The position numbers and the translations under genes were made by a program. This document shows positions 10,907 to 22,099 of a DNA stretch of 64,000 nt, one piece after another. The notes beneath the pieces are model-generated. The model was given only the letters and a program-made list of their open reading frames with translations. It was not told where the DNA came from and did no database searches. This DNA is from Fragilaria crotonensis (lineage: Eukaryota; Bacillariophyta; Fragilariophyceae; Fragilariales; Fragilariaceae): contig JAKSYS010000133.1 in NCBI GenBank assembly GCA_022925895.1, forward strand, positions 1 to 64,000, read 5' to 3'. Each line of letters opens with the position of its first letter. Within the stretch, counting starts at the first letter, position 1.

Positions 10907-12016
10907 TCATTGTTGTTGTTGCCATGTCGGTAGTAATATCACTCGGTTGGACATGGTCCATGGCATTGACGACACGGAGTGTCCGATTGTATCGTCCACG
11001 GAATTCTCGAAACCGGGTGGTAACCTTCGATTGAGTTTGTTGTGGTGACGCATTCGAAAGCCAGCATCCGATGTGTCCACTACCGTAAAGTAGACAAAGG
11101 AAAAATCGAGCACTTGTGATCCCGATAGGAATGCCCAATCGGCATGAGTTATGGAATTCAAATGTCGATGATGGGATATTCGACTTAGTATTCCCAAGAC
11201 GAGATAGTAGGCCAAAGGGTGTTTGGGTTCCATCAAGAGAATAGAGGTGTATCTGTCATGTGGTTCGGCGAATGTCGCTCGGACATCCATAAAGAGAATC
11301 GCTTGATCGTCAGGTTGTATCAAGTCTTGAAAGTTGTCATTGTTGTCGTCGTTGTCATTGTCTTGTGGTTTTGGAACCCAATCGTAATCCACCACTCCAC
11401 CTCCAAACTCCCACAAGATGAGTGCTTTCCACAAATCGACAAATCCTTGACGTTGTGGAATACAATGCATGGAAATACTTATCAAATGTGGAAATTCGGG
11501 CCAATCTTGATATACAAATGCCTCCATTTGGGGTCGGGTATGAAACACGTAATGGAAATTGGGAAGATTTTTCCATTGAAGCACAATGTCTTTGAATGCC
11601 TGTTTGTCTTCGATATCATTGTTGTCGTCGGTGACATCCTCGTCACCATCATGGCAGGTAAAGTCAAAATCAGCTTGATGAATAACTTTTGGAATACGAG
11701 TACGTGATGATTGTTGATGTTGTTGATTTTGATGGTATTGTGATGGAACTGATGAGAGATGCAATATATCATTGTCATGACATGTTGGAGCATGAATTTC
11801 CATCAACTGTGTCATTGTGAGCCTTCCTTCCGTGCCTTGTCCAACAGATGATGGCGAAGCCAGTAATTCCGCGAAATATTGATAATCATTCCCAATGAAA
11901 GACGAAACAGCATTTGCTTCCAACCGTGCCGTTCGATGCAGTAAGAATACAAGAAGTAAAGCGGACAGGAGCCACCTAATGTATCGAGATCGTACTGCAG
12001 TCGACATCGTCCACAT
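10907..12016 (-). CDS. GT32 (OCH1-like) glycosyltransferase, type II membrane protein
   Basis: The 369-residue product starts with a short basic cytosolic tail and a signal anchor (~12-28, RWLLSALLLVFLLH), typical of Golgi enzymes. IPKVIHQ at ~108-114 is the opening motif of the GT32 'capsular/OCH1-like' fold. LWKALILWEFGGGVVDYDW at ~195-213 is the signature block with the DXD motif (Asp210/Asp212) that binds the metal and sugar nucleotide. An Asp/Asn-rich acidic insertion (~218-228) follows the DXD. ATG at 12016 was chosen, with a second possible start three codons on. The inferred role is addition of a hexose during Golgi glycan processing; donor and acceptor are not evident. It is divergent from the coiled-coil gene at 12574, with a GTAC-rich promoter region between. 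Confidence 0.78.
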   Translation of the reverse strand: MWTMSTAVRSRYIRWLLSALLLVFLLHRTARLEANAVSSFIGNDYQYFAELLASPSSVGQGTEGRLTMTQLMEIHAPTCHDNDILHLSSVPSQYHQNQQHQQSSRTRIPKVIHQADFDFTCHDGDEDVTDDNNDIEDKQAFKDIVLQWKNLPNFHYVFHTRPQMEAFVYQDWPEFPHLISISMHCIPQRQGFVDLWKALILWEFGGGVVDYDWVPKPQDNDNDDNNDNFQDLIQPDDQAILFMDVRATFAEPHDRYTSILLMEPKHPLAYYLVLGILSRISHHRHLNSITHADWAFLSGSQVLDFSFVYFTVVDTSDAGFRMRHHNKLNRRLPPGFENSVDDTIGHSVSSMPWTMSNRVILLPTWQQQQ

Positions 12017-12573
12017 CGGGCAGGTGAGATGAAAGGTCCATCTGTGTTGTGACTTGTGACTTGTCGGATGCTACTGTGCTACTTATCATAAATAGTAGTT
12101 CATCGAGTGAGCATTCAGAAGTGTGACGTACGCCAAGTACCACACTGCTACATAGTACGACGATACTACAGTAAAACGTTTACAACACTTTATACTGTAC
12201 ACCAGTACTTGTAGCTCATACTACGGTAGTACCAGAGTGCTCAGTGCTCAAGTAGCGAGCAACTCCATGGTACAAGTACTACTAGTACAAGTACAGCTGT
12301 ACTGCTTGTACATACTTGTGCATAATTGTTTTCATTGCATAAATACTGTGCATAGAGATTGGTACAGTACGCCATATACTTCAGAGTACCTGCTAACACC
12401 GGCCGTTGAGTCCTACGACACGTCCGAAATGAGCATACGACTACGGCTACTGTATAAGTGGTACCGATACCACTGGCACTTCATGCTACTGGCGCAAAGG
12501 GAAAATTCGACGTCGTTCCACGGATCACAATCACGACAACAACAAGAACAGTAACAAACAACAAGGAACAACG
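12017..12573. other. Divergent intergenic region, GTAC-rich
   Basis: Separates the divergent GT32-like and coiled-coil genes, so it should carry both promoters. It has many GTAC tetramers (12125-12310, for example ggtacaagtactactagtac), some in overlapping palindromes. No gene seen. Confidence 0.5.
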
Positions 12574-13506
12574 ATGAAAGTATTTATAAAGCAAGCACAA
12601 TTATCGTTCCTTCTCTTGACAATACTGGCATCACACCAGTTATCAGTGCAGCTTGTTCACGCCCGACCTTTCAGTCCCTTTCTTGTGCCTCGCGGTGGTG
12701 GAGGAGATGGACGAGGTGGAAGCAAGGGCGAGCCTCCTACAACTGGTACTGGAAGCACGACAACCACCACCACATTGGGCCAACGAATTGAAGAAAGTGT
12801 CAAATCGATCGAACCACAATTACAAAACTTGGCCACATCCATACAACATAAACGAGAAATTACCAAACGATGTGATGAGATGGACCAGCAAACAACCCTG
12901 ACATTGAAGGATTTGGATATGGACCTGTTCAAATTATCAATCCATGCCATGATTCTACCTCCGGGACTGTTGCCTCGAGGAGGACCCTATCAGTATTTGC
13001 ACGATCAAGTCTTGAGTCTCAAAGTGGATGCCGTGCAGATGCATTCCAAATTGAAACAGTACATTGCCATGATGAACGAATCTTTAACGTTATTACAGAA
13101 ACTGGTCGATGCCGTTGAACGGATCAAGAAGGATCTCCTCCAATTGTCCAAAAAGGAACGACGACTGCGATGGAACCGAGGACAACTTTTGAAATATGAA
13201 GCTGAATTACAAAAGGATGCACAAGAATTGAAAGAATTGACACTGTCCACGGCAGTACGAGTGGAAGAACTCGAACGGAAAGCCAATCAAGACGTTTGGA
13301 AGGACTTTATGGAGACGGCCACTGTCGTTCAAGGGAAAGCCAAAAGTATTGATCAATTCGTCAAGAACATGAGGGCGAATCATAATCATGATGATGCTGC
13401 TACTGCTGCGAATCAAATTGTCGATTTTCTTACTCCACCTTCAATCGTCATGGAGGAACCGATCGAAATTCAAGTCGAGATGACTACATTTCATTACAAT
13501 GGATAA
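12574..13506 (+). CDS. Secreted or organelle-targeted coiled-coil protein, function unknown
   Basis: A 310-residue protein starting at ATG 12574. Residues 1-30 form a signal peptide (LSFLLLTILASHQLSVQLVHA). A short Phe/Pro-containing segment and a Gly-rich, basic stretch (RGGGGDGRGG) follow, then a Thr-rich spacer. From ~70 to the C-terminus the chain is mostly helical and charged, with heptad-like coiled coil from ~130 to 250 (LKVDAVQMHSKLKQYIAMM, KKDLLQLSKKERRLRW). No enzymatic motif is recognised. Targeting to the ER or plastid is inferred from the leader; the F after the cleavage region is displaced (ARPF), so plastid import is uncertain. Confidence 0.7.
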   Translation: MKVFIKQAQLSFLLLTILASHQLSVQLVHARPFSPFLVPRGGGGDGRGGSKGEPPTTGTGSTTTTTTLGQRIEESVKSIEPQLQNLATSIQHKREITKRCDEMDQQTTLTLKDLDMDLFKLSIHAMILPPGLLPRGGPYQYLHDQVLSLKVDAVQMHSKLKQYIAMMNESLTLLQKLVDAVERIKKDLLQLSKKERRLRWNRGQLLKYEAELQKDAQELKELTLSTAVRVEELERKANQDVWKDFMETATVVQGKAKSIDQFVKNMRANHNHDDAATAANQIVDFLTPPSIVMEEPIEIQVEMTTFHYNG

Positions 13507-13822
13507 ATGAATTGTGGATTATTGCTATTTATTTTCACAACTTGTTACAAATCACTGTGGACTACCAGTATCTAGTGTTTGTACAGCTTGTTGTGGACCC
13601 TAAATTGTGAGCTTTCTATGATGAAAAGGAAGTGTCCGCTTTTGAAATGATGAACAGGGAACTTCGAACCATCACGGAAACAACGCTTTATGAATTGGCG
13701 CGCCACGAGGCGTACTACGCCACGATTGTCCTGACTTTCATGACCTATTTCTTTCTCCGATCCACGCGCGCTGAGGTGGTTTGCTGAGGTGGCATCAGCA
13801 GCATAAGCTGGCAACAAACAAC

Positions 13823-13854
<32 letters not shown>

Positions 13855-15742
13855 ACAGCATCAACACCAGCGAACAGTGTCAGAAGCGTAAGAGGCATGC
13901 CGCAACTGGTACGTTCATTCCTGTATCTGTCGTCGTAGTGGTGGTGGAATTTGAGGTTGTAGGACCTCCCCGGAGAACATGGATCGGTCCTAGCGCGAGA
14001 CCCATTCCAATACTCGGATATATCCAGCCATTGCTCCGAGTCAATCCCAGAGCTCGTTCGAAACAGCCCTTTCCTCCGAATTCGTTTGGGTCATGAAGAA
14101 GTTCTCATTGAGTCACTCGTTGGGGACAACCAAGTTGGAGGATGAATGTAACGGACAATGGAATTAGCGGAGCGCAGATCCTCTTGCAAAGTCCGATTAT
14201 TGAACCATGCCAACAACATTACCGTCGACAATTTACTTCGTACTGGCTAGTGGGTACACGGGGCTCTCGAGTCTTGTTTATTTCGGGTGAGAGGTACGAC
14301 TCGTTTGTCATATGCCGTACTCGCATAAACATAGTATCTGGACAACCAAAATTACGAGAGTAGCTGGACGGATTTAGAAACCGCTAATTTCACCACATAC
14401 ATGCACGAAGATTGACGATTTCGGTAACTACCGGTAGAGAGTAGTACTACGCCCTGAAACATATGGGGTTACCGTAGCTTGTTTGTGGTTAGGTGGGACA
14501 GTTCAAAAGATGAGGCGAGTTAAAATTTTGGAAATTTTTTGGGAATGTAAACTTTCGCTTCGTAATTAAATTGCACATTTTTATATCATGTCAACAAAAG
14601 CAACGAACGACAGTACTGCTTCTTTGACACTGTTAGTACTTGTTGGTATGCCGGTAATCTAATATTCTGTCAAATTTGCAGTCAAATATCCAACTTTTGC
14701 ATTTCTCGCGGCCACTTCAAAGTCCACATGGTCACAGTCAATTTTGATTATAGAAGTGCGTTCACGTCGCAATAATTTAATCCTACGGCACCTTCCATAC
14801 AAAAAATTACATGCTACTAATTTAATCGCACTAACGGTCGCAAAAGCATGCGTTCAATTACGAACCACGAAATATTCCTGCTGTCCATGTCGACTGCAAT
14901 TCGAATGTAATCATTGCTGAATAGATAAATTCCAAGATGGCAGACTCCTAGAATAGACCCTTCCGATGTATTTGTAACGTGAAGAAAAACTTGTTCCGAC
15001 TTGAGATTGTCAAAGGGACTCAATTTGCCACACTAGTGACTGAATGTCCAGTTACTATGTTTAAAATCTCGAAAAATAAAATTAGACCACTCATAACTCC
15101 ATCAATATACACTGTATCACTGCTTTGAGTAGCTGAAAAGAAAGCCCTTTATGAGATCTTCAATTTGCTGCCGTTAGAAGTTGTGTATGAAGTGTGCCGA
15201 TACAGCGAATAATTTTTCTAGTCCAGGTACTATGTTTATGCTTGTATGCTGGGACAAACCGTAGGTGTAACGACTGCTAACAGAAGCGGAATCGCTTTAC
15301 GACGTACCATGTACCAGGTCCTGTAGTACGACCCATCTGCTATGCACCACTGTGGTGTGCGAATGGTATGGCACGTAAGCGAATGAACAAACAAGGATTC
15401 TATCGCGGTCACAGGTCACAGCATCACAATCACAAGGCACGAGTCGAGCAATCCATGTCCCACAGAAAACGGAAACCTAATTCGCATAGCCCACGAACCA
15501 AATGTACCGGTACATGGACGAGGGCGAATGGACGAAGGGGAAAGGAAAGGTTTGCACTCCGAAGCGCGTAACATTCAACCACAAGCAGACTCCTGGAGAT
15601 CAATGTCTGGGCGAAATGGCAAGATTGATCGATACAGTTGTGCCCTGTCCCAAATGTTAAAGGCTCACAATTACTTTCGACCACCAAACATTTGGTACTC
15701 AGTGCAACAACAGCTGGCCTAGATCAATTTTGTGACTCAATC
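13507..15742. other. Long AT-rich intergenic stretch with a GA microsatellite
   Basis: No gene recognised in 2.2 kb. There is a (GA)14 tract at 13827-13854. 14500-15250 is AT-rich with only short, non-conserved-looking open frames on both strands. Confidence 0.5.
13827..13854. repeat. (GA)14 microsatellite
   Basis: Uninterrupted GA dinucleotides, about 14 units. Confidence 0.95.
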
Positions 15743-16321
15743 ATGACAGGTGCGTTCAAAAACGAGTGGGCTCACGGTGGAGGCGGTGCGTGTGGAAAAT
15801 GCCACGTTGATACTGGTGGAAGTATGAAATGTGCGAGACTCTTTGGCGGTGCGATTGAAACATACATCGTGTACGAGTATACCCACGAAGGTTCCAGCGC
15901 GGCGGTAAGTGTAAACAAGGATGGCCCCACGTTCACTACGACGATTAGCAAAGGAGTTGCTCTCGTGAAGCTTATTATCGAAGGAGAACAATCCCGGGAC
16001 AGCGGAAGGCAGAGCATTCCTTATTGCTGCGACTGTTATGCCGCGTTCAAGAACCCGAACTCCAGTAACCGTTTGGAAAGTCTTGGCTTTGCCATGGTGG
16101 GCAAAGGATACTTTGTGAGCAAGTCAGGCAAGTTCCAGCGATTCTTTCCTAGTATTGAGGAATTCCTTGTTCAGAAGAGGTACAGGACTCAGGAGGAAGT
16201 TGATAGGATGACAGACGACGACTGCAGGAATACATTGATTGTTGAAAATATCACAGCTGGAATGGGTAATGCAGCACAAATGCAAGGATCGACTGATGCG
16301 CAGCTTATGGGAATGCACTGA
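15743..16321 (+). CDS. Small hypothetical protein with Cys-containing N-terminal half
   Basis: An open frame of 192 codons from ATG 15743; the frame stays open upstream to 15638 but without an ATG or protein-like composition. The N-terminal part is Gly/Cys-rich (GGGGACGKCHVDTGG). Alternating hydrophobic strands follow (AIETYIVYEYTHEG, FTTTISKGVALVKLIIEGE), suggesting a beta-sandwich. There is a CCDCYAAF patch and a basic-aromatic GKGYFVSKSGKFQRFFPS. The end carries MTDDDCRNTLIVENI and a Met/Gln-rich tail. No signal peptide is seen. Family not recognised; coding status rests on length and composition. Confidence 0.5.
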   Translation: MTGAFKNEWAHGGGGACGKCHVDTGGSMKCARLFGGAIETYIVYEYTHEGSSAAVSVNKDGPTFTTTISKGVALVKLIIEGEQSRDSGRQSIPYCCDCYAAFKNPNSSNRLESLGFAMVGKGYFVSKSGKFQRFFPSIEEFLVQKRYRTQEEVDRMTDDDCRNTLIVENITAGMGNAAQMQGSTDAQLMGMH

Positions 16322-17329
16322 GAGGTAGGCAGGAGCCCCTTTGGCGGGAGATCAGATTCAAACAAATGACGAAGCAGCACTACTAGTAGAGTAAGCAAGG
16401 AAACCGAGGAGGGTATAAAAATACAAGACAACAAGACGACGATAGGACTTGACAAATAGCTTCTGTTCAAAGAACTAGATAAAATAGTTTCTCCCCAAAC
16501 CATCTAATTGATAATTAACTTCAGTGAATAGGACTGCCTATAGTAACTGTCGCTACTTAAACACCTCCCTAAGCCATACGTCCAGTGACCTCAATGCTCG
16601 CTCTAAAGCATCATATCTGAAGTGTTCGTTGTCAACGGCAGCAAGTAATCCGGTTCCAGGCAACTGGAAAGCACTTTGATCCACGAATGCAAGGCTTAAG
16701 GACGCGCTTGCTTACCACCTGGGCAAGCATGCTTCTGAGCTCCGCATCGGTGTGGTCTATTTGACTAAGGCTGTCCTTGAATCCAGAGAAGGAGGAAGGG
16801 AGCCATCACACGACTTGTCATATTCATCCAACAGCTGCCGCAGCTCAAATACATATTCGGCGGATGACCGATTGGCAGAAATCTGTCGGTGTTATTGGAA
16901 ATGCAGGAAAATGGTCAGTTCTATCGGTAGCACTAATTATGACTACCCAGGGCGAACGAATTGCAGAATGTGCCAGATGGATAGAGCTACGATGACAAAA
17001 ATTGGTGACGTCCATACATCAATAATGGAAAGCTAGCGTAGAGATTCCTTTCGCGCCGTTTTGAATGTGTCAGAAGATGGCGATTATTGCATTCAGCTTT
17101 GTTGTCGCCGTTGGATCCAGCCCACGAGCCCACATTCTCGAAGATCGTTGTGTATTCTAATATGGTTGTCCTGCCATTAGCACATGAGGGTAAGACCTGG
17201 TACAATTGTATTCCATGTCCCAAGTACTCGCTAGTACAAATAGGACGCGTGTATAATATACTACTGTGCATACTGTTTGGCAAGAATAAGAATATGATAA
17301 CCTATATATCCTGCAATTCTGATGGCAGA
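16322..17329. other. Intergenic stretch, possible decayed coding remnant
   Basis: Mostly featureless. 16690-17036 has overlapping plus-strand open frames of mixed quality (for example WQKSVGVIGNAGKWSVLSV) that could be a frameshifted remnant of an unidentified gene, but no family can be named. Confidence 0.35.
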
Positions 17330-18502
17330 TCAGGAGGATCCCATCTTTGGATGATCAAAAACTTTTAACGCGTCCCGAATGCGTGACCCAAGCGGCTCCT
17401 GAGGTTCTGGAAAGATGTTGGGACCATTCAAACGCCAGGACATGCGATTCATAACAAGCTTCCAAATGTCGCGAGTCTTCGCTGGATGGACCCAAAAAAT
17501 TTGAGACGGTTGCATCCGAATCACGTGGAGTGGTTCTGGAAAATCAAACACTCGCATGCCGACATCATGATCTTCCATCTTTTCGTACCAGGGTTCCGAC
17601 AGAATCGATTTGGAGGATACCCATCTGGCAAGATCCTTGCTCAAGACATAGAATGGTCCCATCATGTAGATTTGGATCATGTTTCGACTTGACAAATAGT
17701 GAACTATGGATGGTCCATCTGGAGCAATTCGACTTCCACGCCAAAAGGCCTTGTCCCATAAAGTTCCAGCATAGATGCGTTCCCCTCCCATGGGCAAATA
17801 CTTGTTGGCAAAGTCAAAGAATAAATCAGTCAAAATGTAAGTGTCGGTATCAGCCTTGATGACATAATCAAAATCATATTTCTCCGCGATCTGTGATGCA
17901 TACTTGAACCATGTGGCTGACTTTCCCTCACTCATGTTTTCCCGTATATTCAATATTGTTATATCAGCATCTTGCGGATGTGATTGGATGTGTTGGTAGT
18001 ATGCTTCCCGGTTGACCACGGACGTAGTGGTATCATCCTGGCTTGGTAGCAGTTCCGTAGGAAGCGTTTCATTGTCAAACCCGGCCACGAATGTGTAAAT
18101 AAACTCACACATCGACGTGTCCTTCTTTGGATTCATAGTCATGGTCGTTTCGGGATCATCCTCATCGTCAAGAAACCAATAAAGAGGACATATTCTTGGA
18201 TCGGCAATCAACTCGAAATACTGGCGATGTTGCTCCCGTATTTCAGCAGTTTTTGAGTGTGGGTGATCTAGTATTCCGAAGGAGTAAAATCCCACCAGAA
18301 AGCGGGGCCTGGTTCGGTTCTCGGTCGATTTCAAGGATCGATCTTTGAATAGGATACTTCCGGAAGCACTACTGAGCCACGACCTTGCACTGTATTGAAA
18401 CGTGGATTGGAGGGACTTTTCGGCACTCCAGAGAATGGCCACAACTAATCCAATTCGAAACCCAATTGATCGTGTGATAAAAGCCTTTCTATTCATGCTC
18501 AT
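17330..18502 (-). CDS. GT31 beta-1,3-galactosyltransferase-like protein, copy 1
   Basis: 390 residues from ATG 18502. A signal anchor (GFRIGLVVAILWSAEKSL) marks a type II Golgi protein. The conserved GT31 order is visible: FLVGFYSFG opening strand, EIREQHRQYF, ITILNIRENMSEGKSATWFKYA, then YVIKADTDTYI with the DXD (Asp218/Asp220) for UDP-sugar and metal, PFYVLSKDLARWV, and the EDHDVGMRV acidic block (~310) near the active site. The predicted reaction is beta-1,3 transfer of a hexose (Gal or GlcNAc) to a glycan. The frame remains open upstream, where acatctctaatctctgcag looks like a splice acceptor just 5' of the ATG, so a 5'-UTR intron is possible. A paralogous second copy lies 1.4 kb upstream on the same strand. 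Confidence 0.8.
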   Translation of the reverse strand: MSMNRKAFITRSIGFRIGLVVAILWSAEKSLQSTFQYSARSWLSSASGSILFKDRSLKSTENRTRPRFLVGFYSFGILDHPHSKTAEIREQHRQYFELIADPRICPLYWFLDDEDDPETTMTMNPKKDTSMCEFIYTFVAGFDNETLPTELLPSQDDTTTSVVNREAYYQHIQSHPQDADITILNIRENMSEGKSATWFKYASQIAEKYDFDYVIKADTDTYILTDLFFDFANKYLPMGGERIYAGTLWDKAFWRGSRIAPDGPSIVHYLSSRNMIQIYMMGPFYVLSKDLARWVSSKSILSEPWYEKMEDHDVGMRVFDFPEPLHVIRMQPSQIFWVHPAKTRDIWKLVMNRMSWRLNGPNIFPEPQEPLGSRIRDALKVFDHPKMGSS

Positions 18503-19911
18503 GCTCAGCAGCACCCTGCAGAGATTAGAGATGTGCACAAACGTCAATAAAGAGAAAACGATCCTTCAAGATTTCGGAATGGAGTAGCTTGTCAAAACGA
18601 AGTACAAAACCACTCCCACCGATGTAGAAACCGGTTGAAGTGACCCATTTCGAATGACTGCACTGCTCCATGACGAGAGAGGGTGCATGCTATGCGGATG
18701 TCATAATATGAAAAATGTATTGCATTTGACATAGCGTGCGTATCGTGTATGTCGTATGTCATATCAAATTCGGTGGTGGTCAAGTACAATACTCGGTACA
18801 CTGGTACACTACTACTGTAGATTATGTATTTCGCGGTACAAGTACGTGGTACCAGTACCTGGGAGCACGAACGCAGGAGGTCGTTCCGTTTTATGTATGC
18901 ATATACGCGTGCAGAAAAGGTCGGTGCACGTTGGTTCTACGGAACTACGTCAATACTCAGTCCAACTACTCGAGGAGCTCGAGTACCTGGTACATGTTTT
19001 CGTAACGGTACAATCAGCACTCAGATTCCTTACACATTCCCATTCGAGAAAATTCGGCATCTGGAAAGTTTCAACTACTGTAGCTAGTAGAGAGAGCCAA
19101 GTTCGAGACATGGTTTTGATGAACGTGGTGCGGCACCGATAGCAGCACCTCAACAATCACGTGAGAACACGTGGCGAAACAACAGCAGGCTCTGTCCCCC
19201 ATGGCGGGTTTAAGCTTTGTCAAGTCGGGCTCAACCCAGGACAAGCAACGAGAACGTCAAATACATGTATGGCGGTATGGCCCATCCCGTATATCCTGCG
19301 GAACTGTACCCGGTTGCCGCCGAGGCGCGAAGAGTCCCCGCGGCTTCCGTCGTACCCCCACAGGCGATGGCGGCATCCTATCGCGAGGAGTTGCTGTTGA
19401 ATTACGCAGCCCAGCACAGTCAAACCCGTGATTGGTAATGTCCATACTACTGCACCGCCTAATGCGATACCTGGACATGCCGGGGGAAGAGGAATCCGGG
19501 TACCACAACAATGGTCTCGAACCCTTGGTGGACATCATACCCCATCAGTACCCCACTGTCGAGGTGCCAGGAATGGCATTCCACCTGATTGGGAACCCTG
19601 TCCGAGTACATACACCCTGGACACCCAATCAGCGCCCATCGTAGCTATGGCGCCACAGGTTCACGCCTCGCAACACGGCGTCCCTCTTCACGACCTTCAA
19701 TCCAAAGGGTAGCATCACCATCTCCAATCTCGAGCTCACCGGCATCAATACCCACTGTGTCATCCTCGCACAGACACGCTCTGCGGCCGAACGCACAACG
19801 TCCGAAGTTCTAGCTTGACCATGAGTAGTATACTCTTCATGCTGAGTTCGACAAGGATATGAATACGCCAATGTAAACTCTCTGCAATGTCCATCGCCGC
19901 TCAGAATGGGG
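18503..19911. other. Spacer between tandem GT31 copies
   Basis: 18548-18680 is similar to the sequence 5' of the second copy (shared gatccttcaagatttcggaa and tcgaatgactg blocks), so the duplication included upstream sequence. 18780-19010 is GTAC-rich. 19170-19815 is a GC-richer degenerate coding remnant described separately. Confidence 0.6.
19171..19815 (+). pseudogene. Degenerate coding remnant, possibly retroelement-derived
   Basis: GC-richer than its surroundings, with protein-like composition spread over three plus-strand frames (YPAELYPVAAEARRVPAASV, then PTVEVPGMAFHLIGNP, then SLFTTFNPKGSITISNLEL). It ends at a stop just before 19818. The last block, with NPKG.ITISNLEL.G, recalls the RNase H-like region of retroelement polyproteins as I remember it, but that is a weak identification. 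At least two frame changes and a stop make it non-functional as it stands. Confidence 0.35.
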
Positions 19912-21068
19912 TCAACTCTTTGCCTGCTCCAGGACTCGTAAAGCGTCCAGAATGCGTGATCCAGGCGCCTCATCAGGTTCTGGAAAGATGTTGGTACCAT
20001 TCATGCGCCAGGACATGCGATTCATGACCATCTCCCACACCTCGCGAGTTTTCGCTGGATGGACCCAGAAAATTTGGGACGGTTGCGTCCAAATCACGTT
20101 GATTGGTTCTGGAAAATTAAGCACTCGCATGCCCACATCATGATCTTCAATCTTTTCATACCAGCGTTCATTTACAAATGTCTTGGAAGACACCCATTTG
20201 GCCAGATCCTTACTCAAAACATAGAATTGTCCCACCATGTACACTTTGACCATGTCTCGACTTGCCATATGGTGAACTAAGGATGGTCCATCGGGAGCGA
20301 ATCGACTCCCTTTCCAGAATGCCTTATCTCTTAATTTTCCAGCATAGATGCGTTCCCCTCCCATGGGCAAATACTTGTTGGCAAAGTCAAAGAATAAGTC
20401 AGTCAAAATGTACGTGTCTGTATCAGCCTTGATGACATAATCAAAATCATATTTCTCCATGATTTGTGATGCATACTTGAACCACGATTGTGACTTTCCT
20501 CATTCATATTTTCTTGTATATTCAAGACTGTTATATCCGAATCTTGTGGATGTGATTGGATGTGCTGGTAGTATGCTTCACGGTTGACAAGAGACGTTGT
20601 GTTATCATCCTGACGTGGCAGTAGTTCTGTAGGAAGCGATGCATCGTCCATTCCAGCCACAAATGTGTAAACAAACTGACACAACGACGTGTCGTTCTTT
20701 GGACTCGTAGTCATGTTCGTTTTGGGAGCACCCTCATCGTCAAGAAACCAATGTAAAGGACATATTCTTGGATCGGCAATCAATTCAAAAAACTTGCGAT
20801 GTTGTTCCCGTATTGCTATTGTGTTTGAGTTGTCTTTATCTTGTATTCCGTAGGAAAAGAACCCCACCAGATAGCGGGCCTTGGTTCGTTTCTTGGTCGA
20901 TTTCAAGGCTCGATCGTCGAATCGGATACTTCCGGAAGAACTACTGAGCCACGACCTTGCACTGTATTGCACCGTGGTTTGCATGGAATTATTGGCACTC
21001 CAGACAAAGGCCACAACAAATCCAAGCTGAAACCAGATGGATCGTCGGATCTGCAGCTTCCCATTCAT
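19912..21068 (-). pseudogene. GT31 galactosyltransferase-like, copy 2, broken by a one-base deletion
   Basis: A paralogue of the gene at 17330-18502, same strand and same motif order (FLVGFFSYG, IREQHRKFF, DYVIKADTDTYI, EDHDVGMRV). The reading frame changes at about 20499. Copy 1 has three C residues on the plus strand (gactttccctcactcat) where copy 2 has two (gactttcctcattcat), so the minus-strand frame shifts after ENMNE, before the DXD. Both halves are otherwise intact and unusually well conserved, which fits either very recent inactivation or an assembly error in the C run. The N-terminus (ATG 21068, or 21110 if the frame upstream is used) has a signal anchor as in copy 1. Confidence 0.75.
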
Positions 21069-22099
21069 GCTCAGCAGTACCCTGCAGAGATTAGAGATGT
21101 GAGCAGACATCAATAATGATCAATGGATCCTTCAAGATTTCGGAATGGTGTCGCTTTAGCGAAACGAAGTATGTCTATCAACTCCCAGCGACGAAGAAGT
21201 GACCCAGCTCGAATGACTGAAGTTTGTTGGACTCAGGCTGCAGAGTGCAGAGTGAACCAAATCCTGCATGTACCTTGCATCCTTGTACTCTATGTAGTAC
21301 ATATAGCGTACATCATGATCAGTACATTACAATCGATAAAGTATTGCATAGGACGCTGAACGCCCGTAAGTGGGAATCGAGTTCCGGTAGCAGGCGGCCT
21401 ATGAATTTCCGTTCTACTGGAGTTATGCTGTGCTCTCAATACTTAGCCTTATACGGGATTGGATTCGCGAAGTTTCTGTTTTCAAGACAAAATTTCTCCT
21501 ATGTGGAATGTGGACACATCTGATAGCTTCATTCTAACTGCACCAAATTATTTCATCTCTCATAATACTACGTACTTGTAGCTATGTAGTACGTAGTACT
21601 GTACGTAGTATGCGTGCGATATCCCTGTCGTCACTGCTCCAGTACTAGTACCATCGTAGGATGAAGAGAAGTCCTGATTGGCGGATCGACGTCCCTTTAC
21701 GCAATCTAATCTAATCAAGTTGTCGACACTCCCGGTACGACACTCCGTAAATTGTTCCACATCAATACTTCTGTTCCTGACTGTGGTTGCACTCTTGCGT
21801 GTGTGCATCCATCCATCCATGGTCCGACCACGCCACCGAGTGACTGCATGCATACAAGGTATCAGGCATCAGTGACTCCTCGTTGCGTGTGACAGTGTGG
21901 TCCTTCATCTCGTTGTTACCTACTATCATACTACTCATTGCTTCGCCGAGGTCAGGAGTTCTACTGCTACTGGCTTACAGGTTCTAGTAGTCTTTCGCTA
22001 CTGCCGCAACAGTACCGTCTCTTCCTTGCAATACATACCAGTTCTGGAACATCGGAGTAACTTAGAGTGTCAATAGTATATCAACAATCCATCGCAACC
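21069..22099. other. Intergenic stretch between divergent genes
   Basis: Upstream of both GT31 copy 2 (-) and the TPR gene (+). The first ~130 bases resemble the 5' flank of GT31 copy 1. 21565-21655 is GTAC-rich. No gene seen. Confidence 0.5.

Noticed and set aside
10713-11138. Minus-strand frame overlapping the 3' end of the GT32-like gene
   Set aside because: His/Asp/Asn low complexity in an alternative frame of the glycosyltransferase gene; no start of its own.
13827-13854. GA tract as the core of a Leu/Ser-rich protein on the minus strand
   Set aside because: The open frame exists only because the microsatellite lacks stops.
16752-17036. Possible small gene on the plus strand
   Set aside because: Overlapping frames without a consistent start, domain or splice signals; kept only as a note in the intergenic entry.
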